5,451 nucleotides of DNA, taken from assembly GCA_015486775.1 (NCBI GenBank), contig WFRA01000194.1, forward strand, positions 1-5,451, in the 5' to 3' direction. The notes beneath the pieces were generated by a model. That model ran no database searches. It saw nothing but the letters and a program-made list of their open reading frames with translations, and was not told the DNA's origin. The translations under genes and the position numbers were made by a program. Below are positions 1 through 5,451 of this stretch, piece after piece (within the stretch, counting starts at the first letter, position 1; every line of letters begins with the position of its first letter). Source of the stretch: Kiritimatiellales bacterium. GTDB taxonomy: Bacteria; Verrucomicrobiota; Kiritimatiellia; Kiritimatiellales; Pontiellaceae.

Positions 1-547
1 CAAATGGTTTGTGTTGTTCAGTCATCCCGCAGACTTCACACCTGTTTGCACAACGGAGTTTGTGGCATTTCAAAAACGATATGAGGAGTTTGAGAGTCTT
101 GACTGCAAATTGATTGGGATGTCAATTGACCAAGTGTTCTCTCACATTAAATGGGTGCAATGGATCAAGGCGGAACTCAATGTGGAAATCAAGTTTCCTA
201 TCGTTGCGGCCAACGATTCAGTTGCCATGAAGCTTGGCATGTTGCATCCAGGCAAAGGTACCAACACTGTACGAGCAGTATTTATCGTCGATCCGGAAAG
301 CAAAGTGCGCTTGATCATGTATTACCCGCAAGAGGTGGGTAGAAATATGGATGAAGTTGTTCGCGCTGTCAAAGCCCTCCAAATATCCGACAAACAAGGT
401 GCGGTTGCCGCTGGATGGCCAAACAACGAGTTGATCGGTGATCGGATCATTGTCCCACCAGCAACCAATGAAGCAGATGCCAAGAAACGTTCGGAGGAGT
501 ATGAATGCTTTGATTGGTGGTTCTGCCACAAGCCATTAGAAAAATAA
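1..547 (+). CDS. Peroxiredoxin, Prx6 / archaeal thioredoxin peroxidase type (5' end missing)
   Basis: Thiol peroxidase that reduces hydrogen peroxide and organic hydroperoxides, probably cytosolic. The frame is open from base 2 (K-W-F-V-L-F-S-H-P), so the gene begins left of the window; the TTG at 11 is not a believable start. The peroxidatic cysteine is in the motif [12 protein letters not shown] (codon 47-49), the hallmark of the AhpC/TSA fold. Further family features are the M-S-I-D stretch, the GMLHPG segment, R-A-V-F-I-V-D-P and the Y-P-Q-E-V-G-R-N segment. The C-terminal extension ends in C-F-D-W-W-F-C (cysteine codons 506-508 and 524-526). That spacing matches the paired C-terminal cysteines I recall from the archaeal Prx6-like enzyme of Aeropyrum, so a disulfide-forming rather than strict 1-Cys mechanism is inferred. 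The gene is clearly AT-richer than the rest of the window. Its TAA stop abuts an attC-like site, suggesting an integron cassette. The family call is very secure. Confidence 0.95.
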   Translation, partial: KWFVLFSHPADFTPVCTTEFVAFQKRYEEFESLDCKLIGMSIDQVFSHIKWVQWIKAELNVEIKFPIVAANDSVAMKLGMLHPGKGTNTVRAVFIVDPESKVRLIMYYPQEVGRNMDEVVRAVKALQISDKQGAVAAGWPNNELIGDRIIVPPATNEADAKKRSEEYECFDWWFCHKPLEK

Positions 548-621
548 GCCTAACAATAAGGCACTTCACCTGCCGCCATTCCGCTACGCTCCATGGCGGC
601 AAGTGAGCTTTGTCGTGATGC
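548..621 (+). other. Putative integron attC recombination site (59-base element), right end degenerate
   Basis: The site starts on the base after the peroxiredoxin stop codon. Box R'' is GCCTAAC (548-554), an exact fit to RYYYAAC. The opposite box is GTGATGC (615-621), which pairs with R'' at 5 of 7 positions but departs from GTTRRRY at two. Inside lie AAG (558-560) with CTT (608-610), CACT (562-565) with AGTG (602-605), and a perfect 9-bp stem TGCCGCCAT (571-579) with ATGGCGGCA (593-601) around a 13-base loop. Bases 566-570 are unpaired on one side only, as expected for the asymmetric arms of an attC. The length of 74 bases is within the usual range. In known integrons the integrase recombines the folded bottom strand next to the GTT of the right-hand box; here that triplet is GTG, so the site may be inactive. 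A plain transcription terminator is the alternative, but no T-run follows the stem. Confidence 0.68.
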
Positions 622-726
622 TACGAGAAAAAATAACTCTGCGCTATAGTTACACATTCTGCGCGCACCTACTGGCACAATGGATCGCCGCGGCACGCTG
701 ACCAGCCGCGGAAACGTACATGCAAC
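622..726. other. Intergenic gap with a short GC-rich hairpin
   Basis: No reading frame with a ribosome binding site is seen between the attC-like site and the fucI stop codon. The only structure is a 7-bp inverted repeat, CCGCGGC (688-694) and GCCGCGG (705-711), with a 10-base loop. It lies just beyond the 3' end of fucI, read on the minus strand, and might help end that transcript. There is no T-tract on either side, so it is not called a rho-independent terminator. Confidence 0.4.
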
Positions 727-2526
727 CTATCCGTAAACCGGACCATAGGTTGCGCAGGCGCGGAAGTCAGCGCCCTCGCGGTCGGCGGTTCCGAACGAGT
801 TCCAGGCGGCCGGGCGGAAGATGTCCTTCTCCTCGACGTTGTGCATGAAGACCGGAATCCGCAGCATGGCCGCCAGCGAGATCAGGTCGGCACCTATGTG
901 GCCATAGCAGAACGCGCCATGGTTGGCACCCCAGTTGGCCATCACCGAATAGGTGTCTTTGAAGGCACCTTCGCCAGTGATGCGCGGCGCAAACCAGGTC
1001 GTCGGCCAGGTCGGGTTGGTGCGCTCATCCAGAATGCGGTGGACCTCTTCCGGCAGTTCGACCGTCCAGCCCTCGGCAATCTGCAAGACCGGGCCGAGCC
1101 CCTTGACGAGGTTCACGCGGCTCATGGTGATGGGCATTCCGGCCTTGGTCACAAACTTCGACGACATGCCGCCGCCGGGGAAATAGCCACCGTCGGAGGG
1201 ATGCCAGGTGGTGGCGTCGAGACACGCCTGCTTTTCTTCCTCGGTAATTTCCCAAAAAGGCTTCATGGCGGGCTGGCCGTCGATGCTTTGCCGACCGCTA
1301 CCGTCGAGCGCCGTTGAACCGGAGTTAATCAGGTGGATGATGCCGTCCTTGGCCACGCCATCGAGCTCGTGCCCGGTCACCCGCTTGACGGCCTCCGGGC
1401 TCCAGAAGGTGCGCACATCGGAGAATCCCTGCGCGGTATTGGTCAGCAGGTGGCCGAAGATCATCGGTACGGCGTTGAACGCATCGTTTTCGGTGGCGAC
1501 GATGCGCGGCGCGCGGATGCCGTTCCAGTCGAAGGAGCTGTTGGAGATGGCTTCGAGGAAGTCGCCGTTGGTAAAGGCATCAGTCCACTGGCGCTGGCCC
1601 TGGAAGCCGGCGGCGATGGCGTTATGCCCGCAGGCCTCCTCTTTGTAGCCGAGCTCTTCAAGTTTGTCGCTACCATACATCAGATCGCGGGTGATCATCG
1701 CCATCTTGATGGAATCCTCCCACTCTTCGTCCAGCTTCTCGCGGGATCGGGTGTGGGCTTCGTCGTTGTAGTCCTTGCCCTCCTTGCAGTTTTCCTTCAC
1801 CCAGGCTAGGGCGCGTTCGAACTCCTCCTGGTCGTAGATCCCATCGCGCATGCGGTGGGTAAAGATGCTCAGGTCGACCACCTCGACGCGCATGCCCAGA
1901 TAGTCCTCGAAGAAGGGCTGGTCGACGATCGACCCGGCGATGCCCATGGAGCAGCCGCCCATGGAGAGGTAGGACTTGCCGCGCATCATGGCCATGGCGA
2001 GGCCGGCCTTGGCGAAGCGCAGGATTTTTTCGGAGACATCGGCGGGGATGGAGGTGTCGCCGGCATCCTGCACGTCGCGGCCATAGATTCCAAAAGCTGG
2101 AAGCCCCTTCTGGGCGTGGGCGGCCAGCACGGCGGCGAGGTAGACCGCGCCGGGGCGCTCGGTGCCGTTGAAGCCCCAGACCGCCTTCGGCCGGAGCGGA
2201 TCCATGTCCATCGTTTCGGAGCCGTAGCACCAGCACGGGGTGACGGTGAGCGACACACCGACATTCTCCGCATCGAACTTTTCGGCGCACGCCGCCGCCT
2301 CGGCAACCCCGCCGATGCAGGTGTTGGCCACCACGCATTCAACCGGTTCGCCGTTGGGGTATTTCAGGTTGGTCGAAAGCAGATCAGCGGCGCTCTGCGC
2401 CATGGCCATCACTTGGCCTTCGAGCGATTCGCGGACACCGCCGTAGCGGCCGTCGATGGTCGGACGGATTCCAATCTTTGGAAGTTTCGTGATCCAAGTT
2501 CGGTCGGTGGTATTCAATGCGGTCAT
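727..2526 (-). CDS. fucI: L-fucose isomerase
   Basis: Cytosolic Mn-dependent ketol isomerase that converts L-fucose to L-fuculose (and usually D-arabinose to D-ribulose), the first step of L-fucose catabolism. The 599-residue product is close to the roughly 591 residues of the E. coli enzyme and aligns along its whole length. Near-identical blocks include [75 protein letters not shown] and [12 protein letters not shown]. By alignment the metal-binding catalytic residues are Glu346 (V-A-T-E-N-D), Asp370 (S-D-V-R-T-F-W) and His536 (W-G-A-N-H-G), all present. The start is set at the ATG at 2526, not the in-frame ATG at 2553, because GAGGAG sits 7 bases upstream of it and the extra nine residues have no counterpart in the family. 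The gene is divergent from rpe. No fuculokinase or aldolase gene is visible nearby. Confidence 0.97.
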   Translation of the reverse strand: MTALNTTDRTWITKLPKIGIRPTIDGRYGGVRESLEGQVMAMAQSAADLLSTNLKYPNGEPVECVVANTCIGGVAEAAACAEKFDAENVGVSLTVTPCWCYGSETMDMDPLRPKAVWGFNGTERPGAVYLAAVLAAHAQKGLPAFGIYGRDVQDAGDTSIPADVSEKILRFAKAGLAMAMMRGKSYLSMGGCSMGIAGSIVDQPFFEDYLGMRVEVVDLSIFTHRMRDGIYDQEEFERALAWVKENCKEGKDYNDEAHTRSREKLDEEWEDSIKMAMITRDLMYGSDKLEELGYKEEACGHNAIAAGFQGQRQWTDAFTNGDFLEAISNSSFDWNGIRAPRIVATENDAFNAVPMIFGHLLTNTAQGFSDVRTFWSPEAVKRVTGHELDGVAKDGIIHLINSGSTALDGSGRQSIDGQPAMKPFWEITEEEKQACLDATTWHPSDGGYFPGGGMSSKFVTKAGMPITMSRVNLVKGLGPVLQIAEGWTVELPEEVHRILDERTNPTWPTTWFAPRITGEGAFKDTYSVMANWGANHGAFCYGHIGADLISLAAMLRIPVFMHNVEEKDIFRPAAWNSFGTADREGADFRACATYGPVYG

Positions 2527-2565
2527 GGCAATACTCCTCGGGTTGTCGATCAATGCCGCATTGAA
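2513..2565. repeat. 10-bp perfect inverted repeat flanking the fucI start codon, with a nested 13-bp palindrome
   Basis: TTCAATGCGG (2513-2522) is the exact reverse complement of CCGCATTGAA (2556-2565). The 33 bases between them hold the fucI ribosome binding site and ATG. The right arm also belongs to a second palindrome, CAATGC-C-GCATTG (2551-2563), so there are three copies of one hexamer half-site within 50 bases. Two readings are possible: an operator for a sugar-responsive repressor, or two alternative hairpins in the fucI mRNA leader, one of which loops out the ribosome binding site. The sequence alone does not decide. The left arm lies inside codons 2-5 of fucI. Confidence 0.5.
2534..2539 (-). 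promoter_or_regulatory. Ribosome binding site deciding the fucI start
   Basis: GAGGAG on the minus strand, 7 bases before the ATG at 2526. It lies inside the longer version of the reading frame that starts at 2553, and so argues for the shorter 599-residue protein. Confidence 0.85.
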
Positions 2566-2648
2566 GCACGGCCAAGACGAGTTTGTCTAACAATTTTGGT
2601 GGTGGTAGATTTTGCACATGAAGAGCACGAGCCGAGTAGCAAGCCTCC

Positions 2649-2677
2649 TTGACCTTTGCAAGGGGGTCGGGTAGTTT
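2649..2677 (+). promoter_or_regulatory. Candidate sigma-70 promoter for rpe
   Basis: TTGACC (2649-2654) matches the -35 consensus at 5 of 6 positions. It is followed after exactly 17 bases by TAGTTT (2672-2677), a weak -10 hexamer with 3 of 6 matches. The short palindrome CCTTTGCAAGG (2653-2663) overlaps the -35 element and could bind a regulator. Transcription would begin about 20 bases before the rpe ATG, making a very short leader. Confidence 0.4.
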
Positions 2678-2692
2678 CCGCCCTCTTTCCAC

Positions 2693-2699
2693 TAAGGAG
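2693..2699 (+). promoter_or_regulatory. Ribosome binding site of rpe
   Basis: TAAGGAG ends 5 bases before the ATG at 2705, an optimal Shine-Dalgarno arrangement that fixes the rpe start. Confidence 0.85.
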
Positions 2700-2704
2700 C
2701 GGAT

Positions 2705-3382
2705 ATGCCAAAAATACAGATTATGCCTTCTATTCTTGCTGCGGACTTTGGTTGTTTGGCGGCGGATTGCAAGCGTGCGGCAGAGGCCGGTGCGGATCAG
2801 ATCCATGTGGATGTGATGGATGGAGTTTTTGTGCCAAACATCAGCTTTGGTCCGGAGGCGGTTCGGGTGTCGGTAGCCGCAGTGTCTATTCCGCAGAATG
2901 TGCATCTGATGATTACGAAGCCGCAAAACTATATTCAGATCTTTGCGGATGCGGGATCGGATACGATTCAGATTCATGTGGAGTCGCAGTGCGATGTTGA
3001 GGAGACGCTGTCGGCGATTCGTGCGGCGGGCAAGCGTGCGGCCATTACGGTGAATCCGGAGACGCCGGTGGAGTCGGCTTTGCCTTTGGTTGAGAAGCGT
3101 TTGGTGGATGAGGTGCTGATCATGTCGGTGCATCCCGGGTTCGGCGGGCAGAAATATATCGCGGCGGTGGAGCAAAAGATTGCCGCGATTCGCCGCTTGG
3201 CGGATTGGGTGGACATTGCGATTGATGGCGGGATTGATGATCAGACGATCGTTTCGGCGACCGCGGCGGGAGCGAACCTGTTTGTGGCGGGATCGTATCT
3301 GTTTAGGCAGGACGACATGGCCGCCGCGATCTCCAACCTCCGGAAGGTCGCCGAAGAGCATTTTTGCCGCTCCATCCGATAG
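2705..3382 (+). CDS. rpe: Ribulose-phosphate 3-epimerase
   Basis: Cytosolic TIM-barrel enzyme that interconverts D-ribulose 5-phosphate and D-xylulose 5-phosphate in the pentose phosphate pathway. The 225-residue length is normal for the family. Signature parts in order are PSILAADF with Ser9, the metal and active-site motif H-V-D-V-M-D-G (His34, Asp36, Met38) followed by F-V-P-N-I-S-F-G-P, the V-H-L-M-I strand with His67, M-S-V-H-P-G-F-G-G-Q (140-149) forming part of the phosphate and substrate loop, and I-D-G-G-I with the catalytic Asp174. The barrel closes with V-A-G-S-Y-L-F near residue 195. The catalytic set is complete, so an active enzyme is expected. The start is supported by TAAGGAG. 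The gene converges on the guanylyltransferase gene with only 10 bases between the stop codons and no visible hairpin terminator. The neighbouring fucI is on the other strand, so rpe is probably a single-gene transcript. Confidence 0.97.
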   Translation: MPKIQIMPSILAADFGCLAADCKRAAEAGADQIHVDVMDGVFVPNISFGPEAVRVSVAAVSIPQNVHLMITKPQNYIQIFADAGSDTIQIHVESQCDVEETLSAIRAAGKRAAITVNPETPVESALPLVEKRLVDEVLIMSVHPGFGGQKYIAAVEQKIAAIRRLADWVDIAIDGGIDDQTIVSATAAGANLFVAGSYLFRQDDMAAAISNLRKVAEEHFCRSIR

Positions 3383-3392
3383 CCGCCCCCGA

Positions 3393-4475
3393 TCAGAGCA
3401 ATCCGTCGTGGCCACCCTTTTCGCGGAGGGCGACGACCATCTGCTTGATCTCCTGGGCGCGGTCTTTCGGGCAGACGAGCGTGACGCCCTCGGCCTGCAC
3501 GACGATGAGATCCTCCACGCCGATAACCGCCGTCAGGCGATCCTTGGAATAGACAATGTTGCCGGCGGCGCCGAGCGTTTCCACCCGGCCGATATTGGTG
3601 TTGCCGCTTCCATCCTGCGGAAAGTGGCTCTCGAGCGCGGGCCAGGAGCCGACATCGTCCCAGGCAAAGGTGCCGCAGGCCATCACAATGTTGTCGGCTT
3701 TTTCCATCAGGGCATAGTCGACCGAAATTTTTCCAAGGGCCGGATAGGTGGCGTCCATCCCCTCGGCGATCCTCCCCTCCTTCGCGTAGCCCGCCAAGGT
3801 ATTCATCAGCTCCGCCATTTCCGGGCAGGACGCGGCGAAGGCTTTTTCCAGGGATTGGATCGACCAGATAAACATGCCGGAGTTCCAGTAGAACTTTCCG
3901 GTAGAGAGATATTCGGAGGCGGTCGCTTCGTCGGGCTTTTCGACAAAGCGGACAGCCTTGCGGAACTCGACATTTTCCAAGGATTGGAACTTTTCGCCGG
4001 ACTCGATGTAGCCGAATCCGGTGCTGGGAAAGGTCGGCTCGATGCCGATGGTGACGAGGATGTCGTTTTGTTCGGCCAGTTCCATCCCGCCCCGGAGCGT
4101 GGCGGAAAAGATGGGGAGGTCGCCCATCACCTGATCGGCGGTCAGGACGGCGAAGACCCCGTTTTCATCCTTGGCCTTCACCAGCGCCCCGCCGCAGGCG
4201 ACGGCGGCGGCGGTATCGCGGCCGATCGGTTCGCCGACAATGTTTTCCGGGGGGAGCTGCGGAGCGGCGGCGCGGGTGGCGTCCACCAGGTCGGCATTGG
4301 TTACCACAAAAACGTTTTCCGGGGGCACCAGCCCCTCCAGCCGATCCACCGCCTGCGCGATGAGCGGCTTGTCGCCCACGAGCGCCAGCAGCTGCTTGGG
4401 ATGTTTCGAGGTGCTCAGCGGCCAGAACCGCTCGCCCTTTCCACCCGCCATGATTACCGCATACCGTCCCGCCAT
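3393..4475 (-). CDS. manC: Mannose-1-phosphate guanylyltransferase (GDP-mannose pyrophosphorylase)
   Basis: Makes GDP-mannose from GTP and mannose 1-phosphate, the donor or precursor for mannose- and fucose-containing glycans. The 360-residue product is the short form, with a nucleotidyltransferase domain and a short C-terminal region, and lacks the phosphomannose isomerase domain of the bifunctional roughly 470-residue enzymes. Motifs in order are the nucleotide-binding loop G-G-K-G-E-R-F-W-P-L-S (11-21), K-Q-L (27-29), G-E-P-I-G-R-D-T-A (81-89), T-A-D-Q (112-115) holding the likely metal-binding Asp114, T-G-F-G-Y-I-E (152-158), F-V-E-K-P (177-181), W-N-S-G-M-F (197-202), S-V-D-Y-A-L-M-E (251-258) and W-D-D-V-G-S-W (272-278). 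The start is the ATG at 4475 with AAGGAG 7 bases upstream. It follows the UDP-sugar pyrophosphorylase gene by 42 bases on the same strand, most likely in one operon. The guanylyl specificity is inferred from the motif set; the symbol is by family analogy. Confidence 0.93.
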   Translation of the reverse strand: MAGRYAVIMAGGKGERFWPLSTSKHPKQLLALVGDKPLIAQAVDRLEGLVPPENVFVVTNADLVDATRAAAPQLPPENIVGEPIGRDTAAAVACGGALVKAKDENGVFAVLTADQVMGDLPIFSATLRGGMELAEQNDILVTIGIEPTFPSTGFGYIESGEKFQSLENVEFRKAVRFVEKPDEATASEYLSTGKFYWNSGMFIWSIQSLEKAFAASCPEMAELMNTLAGYAKEGRIAEGMDATYPALGKISVDYALMEKADNIVMACGTFAWDDVGSWPALESHFPQDGSGNTNIGRVETLGAAGNIVYSKDRLTAVIGVEDLIVVQAEGVTLVCPKDRAQEIKQMVVALREKGGHDGLL

Positions 4476-4482
4476 GATCCAT

Positions 4483-4488
4483 CTCCTT
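4483..4488 (-). promoter_or_regulatory. Ribosome binding site of the guanylyltransferase gene
   Basis: AAGGAG on the minus strand, 7 bases before the ATG at 4475. It lies in the 42-base gap after the upstream gene, which holds no promoter or terminator that I can recognise, in keeping with co-transcription. Confidence 0.8.
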
Positions 4489-4517
4489 GTTAAAAACCAA
4501 ATGCCGCGAAGGCGCCC

Positions 4518-5451
4518 CTATTCGACCACGTATTCGCCGGGCCGGTCGAATTCGTAGAGGGCGGCGGCGCGATCCTCGAAGCGGTAGCCCCGGATGCGGA
4601 GGTATTCGGGAACCGCATCGCTGGAAAGCTCCTCTTCGGTGAGCCGGACGAGTTCGAATCCTTCGTTTTCGAAGGCACCCCGGACCGTCACCTTCGCGCC
4701 GTCACAGGCTCTGATAACGAGCGCGGAGCGTCCCGCGAGCCTGACATTCTCCAACACGATCTCCTTGCCGTCGAGCACCAGCGTAGCCTCGCCAGAGACG
4801 GAGCAGCCGGAAACCTTTTCGCGGACTTCGGCGAGCGTCATGGCGAATGACGGGCGCAGCAGCACCTTGGGGCCGGGCACGAGCGGAACGCCGAGGATCA
4901 GCTCCTCTTCCGCCTCTTCCACAACCGCCCCGGCGGCGGCGAGGCGCATGCGCCCGGCCAGATAGAAGTCGGACTCGGCGGTGGCGGCGGACTCAGGCGG
5001 CCCGCCCGCCTCGTGCTTCGCGGCGGCATCAGCCAGATTGTTCTTGTTGGCGGAAAAGCTCCAACGGCGGTCGAAGATGGAGACCCCCACCTTTTCGTCC
5101 GGGCCGAAGAGCTTGGGCAGATCCTGCATCATGGTTTCGAGCCGCGTCGGCTTCTTGAAGGCGGTGCGGGATGCGTCGGCATATTTCGGGTTGACGAACT
5201 CGGCGATGATGCCCTGCGATTTTTCCAATATCCGGACATACGACGCCATGCGGATGACCAGCACATTAATGTTGCCGGGAAAGATAGAAAATCCCTGTTC
5301 ATTGGGCACGTCGCCCTCGGGGCTGACGGTGGCGCGCAACAGCGGGTCGAGCTGGTTGTATTCCACGTTGAGCGTCAGCTCCCGGTCGCCCTTCACCAGC
5401 TTGGCCAGCCCGCCGACAGCCTCGTCAGGAATGCGGTTGACGGCGATGGAG
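4518..5451 (-). CDS. UDP-sugar pyrophosphorylase, plant-type USP family (N-terminal half missing)
   Basis: Member of the UDPGP pyrophosphorylase family that makes UDP-sugars from UTP and sugar 1-phosphates; plant USP enzymes accept glucose, galactose, glucuronate, xylose and arabinose 1-phosphates. The frame is open to the window edge and adds S-I-A-V-N-R-I-P-D-E-A-V-G-G-L-A-K-L before the GTG at 5396, so that GTG is internal, not a start. About 310 C-terminal residues are visible of an expected 600 or so; the catalytic nucleotide-binding loop is off-window. From memory, the run of motifs matches plant USP closely: N-V-E-Y-N-Q-L-D-P-L-L-R-A, F-P-G-N-I-N, E-F-V-N-P-K-Y, T-R-L-E-T-M-M-Q-D-L-P-K, S-A-N-K-N-N, and a C-terminal beta-helix region with I-R-I-R-G-Y-R-F-like sequence (L-R-I-R-G-Y-R-F) and a final P-G-E-Y-V-V-E. 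Substrate range in this bacterium is unknown; UDP-glucose or UDP-galactose is likeliest. It is upstream of the guanylyltransferase gene in the same orientation. Confidence 0.88.
   Translation of the reverse strand, partial: SIAVNRIPDEAVGGLAKLVKGDRELTLNVEYNQLDPLLRATVSPEGDVPNEQGFSIFPGNINVLVIRMASYVRILEKSQGIIAEFVNPKYADASRTAFKKPTRLETMMQDLPKLFGPDEKVGVSIFDRRWSFSANKNNLADAAAKHEAGGPPESAATAESDFYLAGRMRLAAAGAVVEEAEEELILGVPLVPGPKVLLRPSFAMTLAEVREKVSGCSVSGEATLVLDGKEIVLENVRLAGRSALVIRACDGAKVTVRGAFENEGFELVRLTEEELSSDAVPEYLRIRGYRFEDRAAALYEFDRPGEYVVE

Noticed and set aside
558..614. Stem-loop after the peroxiredoxin gene read as a simple rho-independent terminator.
   Set aside because: The 9-bp stem is strong but is not followed by a T-run on either strand, and the surrounding boxes are better explained by an attC-like site. 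It may still slow transcription.
645..650. TATAGT as a -10 promoter element in the gap after the peroxiredoxin.
   Set aside because: No acceptable -35 hexamer lies at the proper spacing, and the only gene ahead, fucI, is in the opposite orientation.
2527..2553. Longer fucI start at 2553 giving a 608-residue protein.
   Set aside because: The ribosome binding site GAGGAG falls inside this extension and fits the ATG at 2526. The added residues match nothing in the family.
2585..2591. GTCTAAC followed by AAT, another match to the attC R'' box, on the far side of fucI.
   Set aside because: A seven-base degenerate match is expected about once per thousand bases. I found no partner box or nested stems around it, so it is not taken as a second attC.
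2384..3415. Long minus-strand open frame (343 residues) running antisense to rpe and over the divergent intergenic region.
   Set aside because: It is antisense to the well-conserved rpe, is very rich in Arg, His and Asn as expected for a frame shadow, and has no recognisable motif.
3180..4493. Long plus-strand open frame (437 residues) antisense to the guanylyltransferase gene.
   Set aside because: It mirrors the high-GC codon structure of the minus-strand gene, overlaps the end of rpe, and lacks a ribosome binding site and family motifs.
1..5451. CRISPR array, tRNA, rRNA or insertion sequence.
   Set aside because: No regularly spaced direct repeats, cloverleaf-like segments, rRNA-like stretches or transposase motifs were seen on either strand.

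Overview
The window looks like part of a GC-rich bacterial chromosome whose left edge carries a foreign-looking, AT-richer gene. Five protein genes are visible, two of them cut by the window edges. The sugar enzymes (L-fucose isomerase, ribulose-phosphate 3-epimerase, mannose-1-phosphate guanylyltransferase and a plant-type UDP-sugar pyrophosphorylase) and the strong GGAG-type ribosome binding sites would suit a polysaccharide-degrading bacterium, perhaps of the Planctomycetes-Verrucomicrobia-Kiritimatiellae kind. No taxonomic marker is present, so that placement is only a guess.

Layout from left to right. Bases 1-547 (+) are the 3' part of a Prx6-type peroxiredoxin. Starting on the next base, 548-621 folds like an integron attC recombination site: an RYYYAAC box, nested stems, a loop, and a degenerate GTTRRRY box. 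The peroxiredoxin therefore looks like an integron gene cassette, probably the last one of an array lying to the left of the window. Bases 622-726 hold no gene, only a small GC-rich hairpin. Bases 727-2526 (-) encode L-fucose isomerase. Bases 2527-2704 are a divergent intergenic region with the fucI ribosome binding site, inverted repeats around the fucI start, and a candidate promoter and ribosome binding site for rpe. Bases 2705-3382 (+) encode ribulose-phosphate 3-epimerase, which converges with the next gene across only 10 bases. Bases 3393-4475 (-) encode mannose-1-phosphate guanylyltransferase. Bases 4518-5451 (-) are the C-terminal half of a UDP-sugar pyrophosphorylase whose start lies beyond the right edge.

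Functionally, the two rightmost genes are co-oriented, 42 bases apart and probably co-transcribed. Together they would supply UDP-sugars and GDP-mannose for glycan synthesis. FucI would open L-fucose catabolism and Rpe serves the pentose phosphate pathway, but neither has an obvious pathway partner next to it here. The most unusual points are the peroxiredoxin cassette with its attC-like site and the plant-type UDP-sugar pyrophosphorylase.
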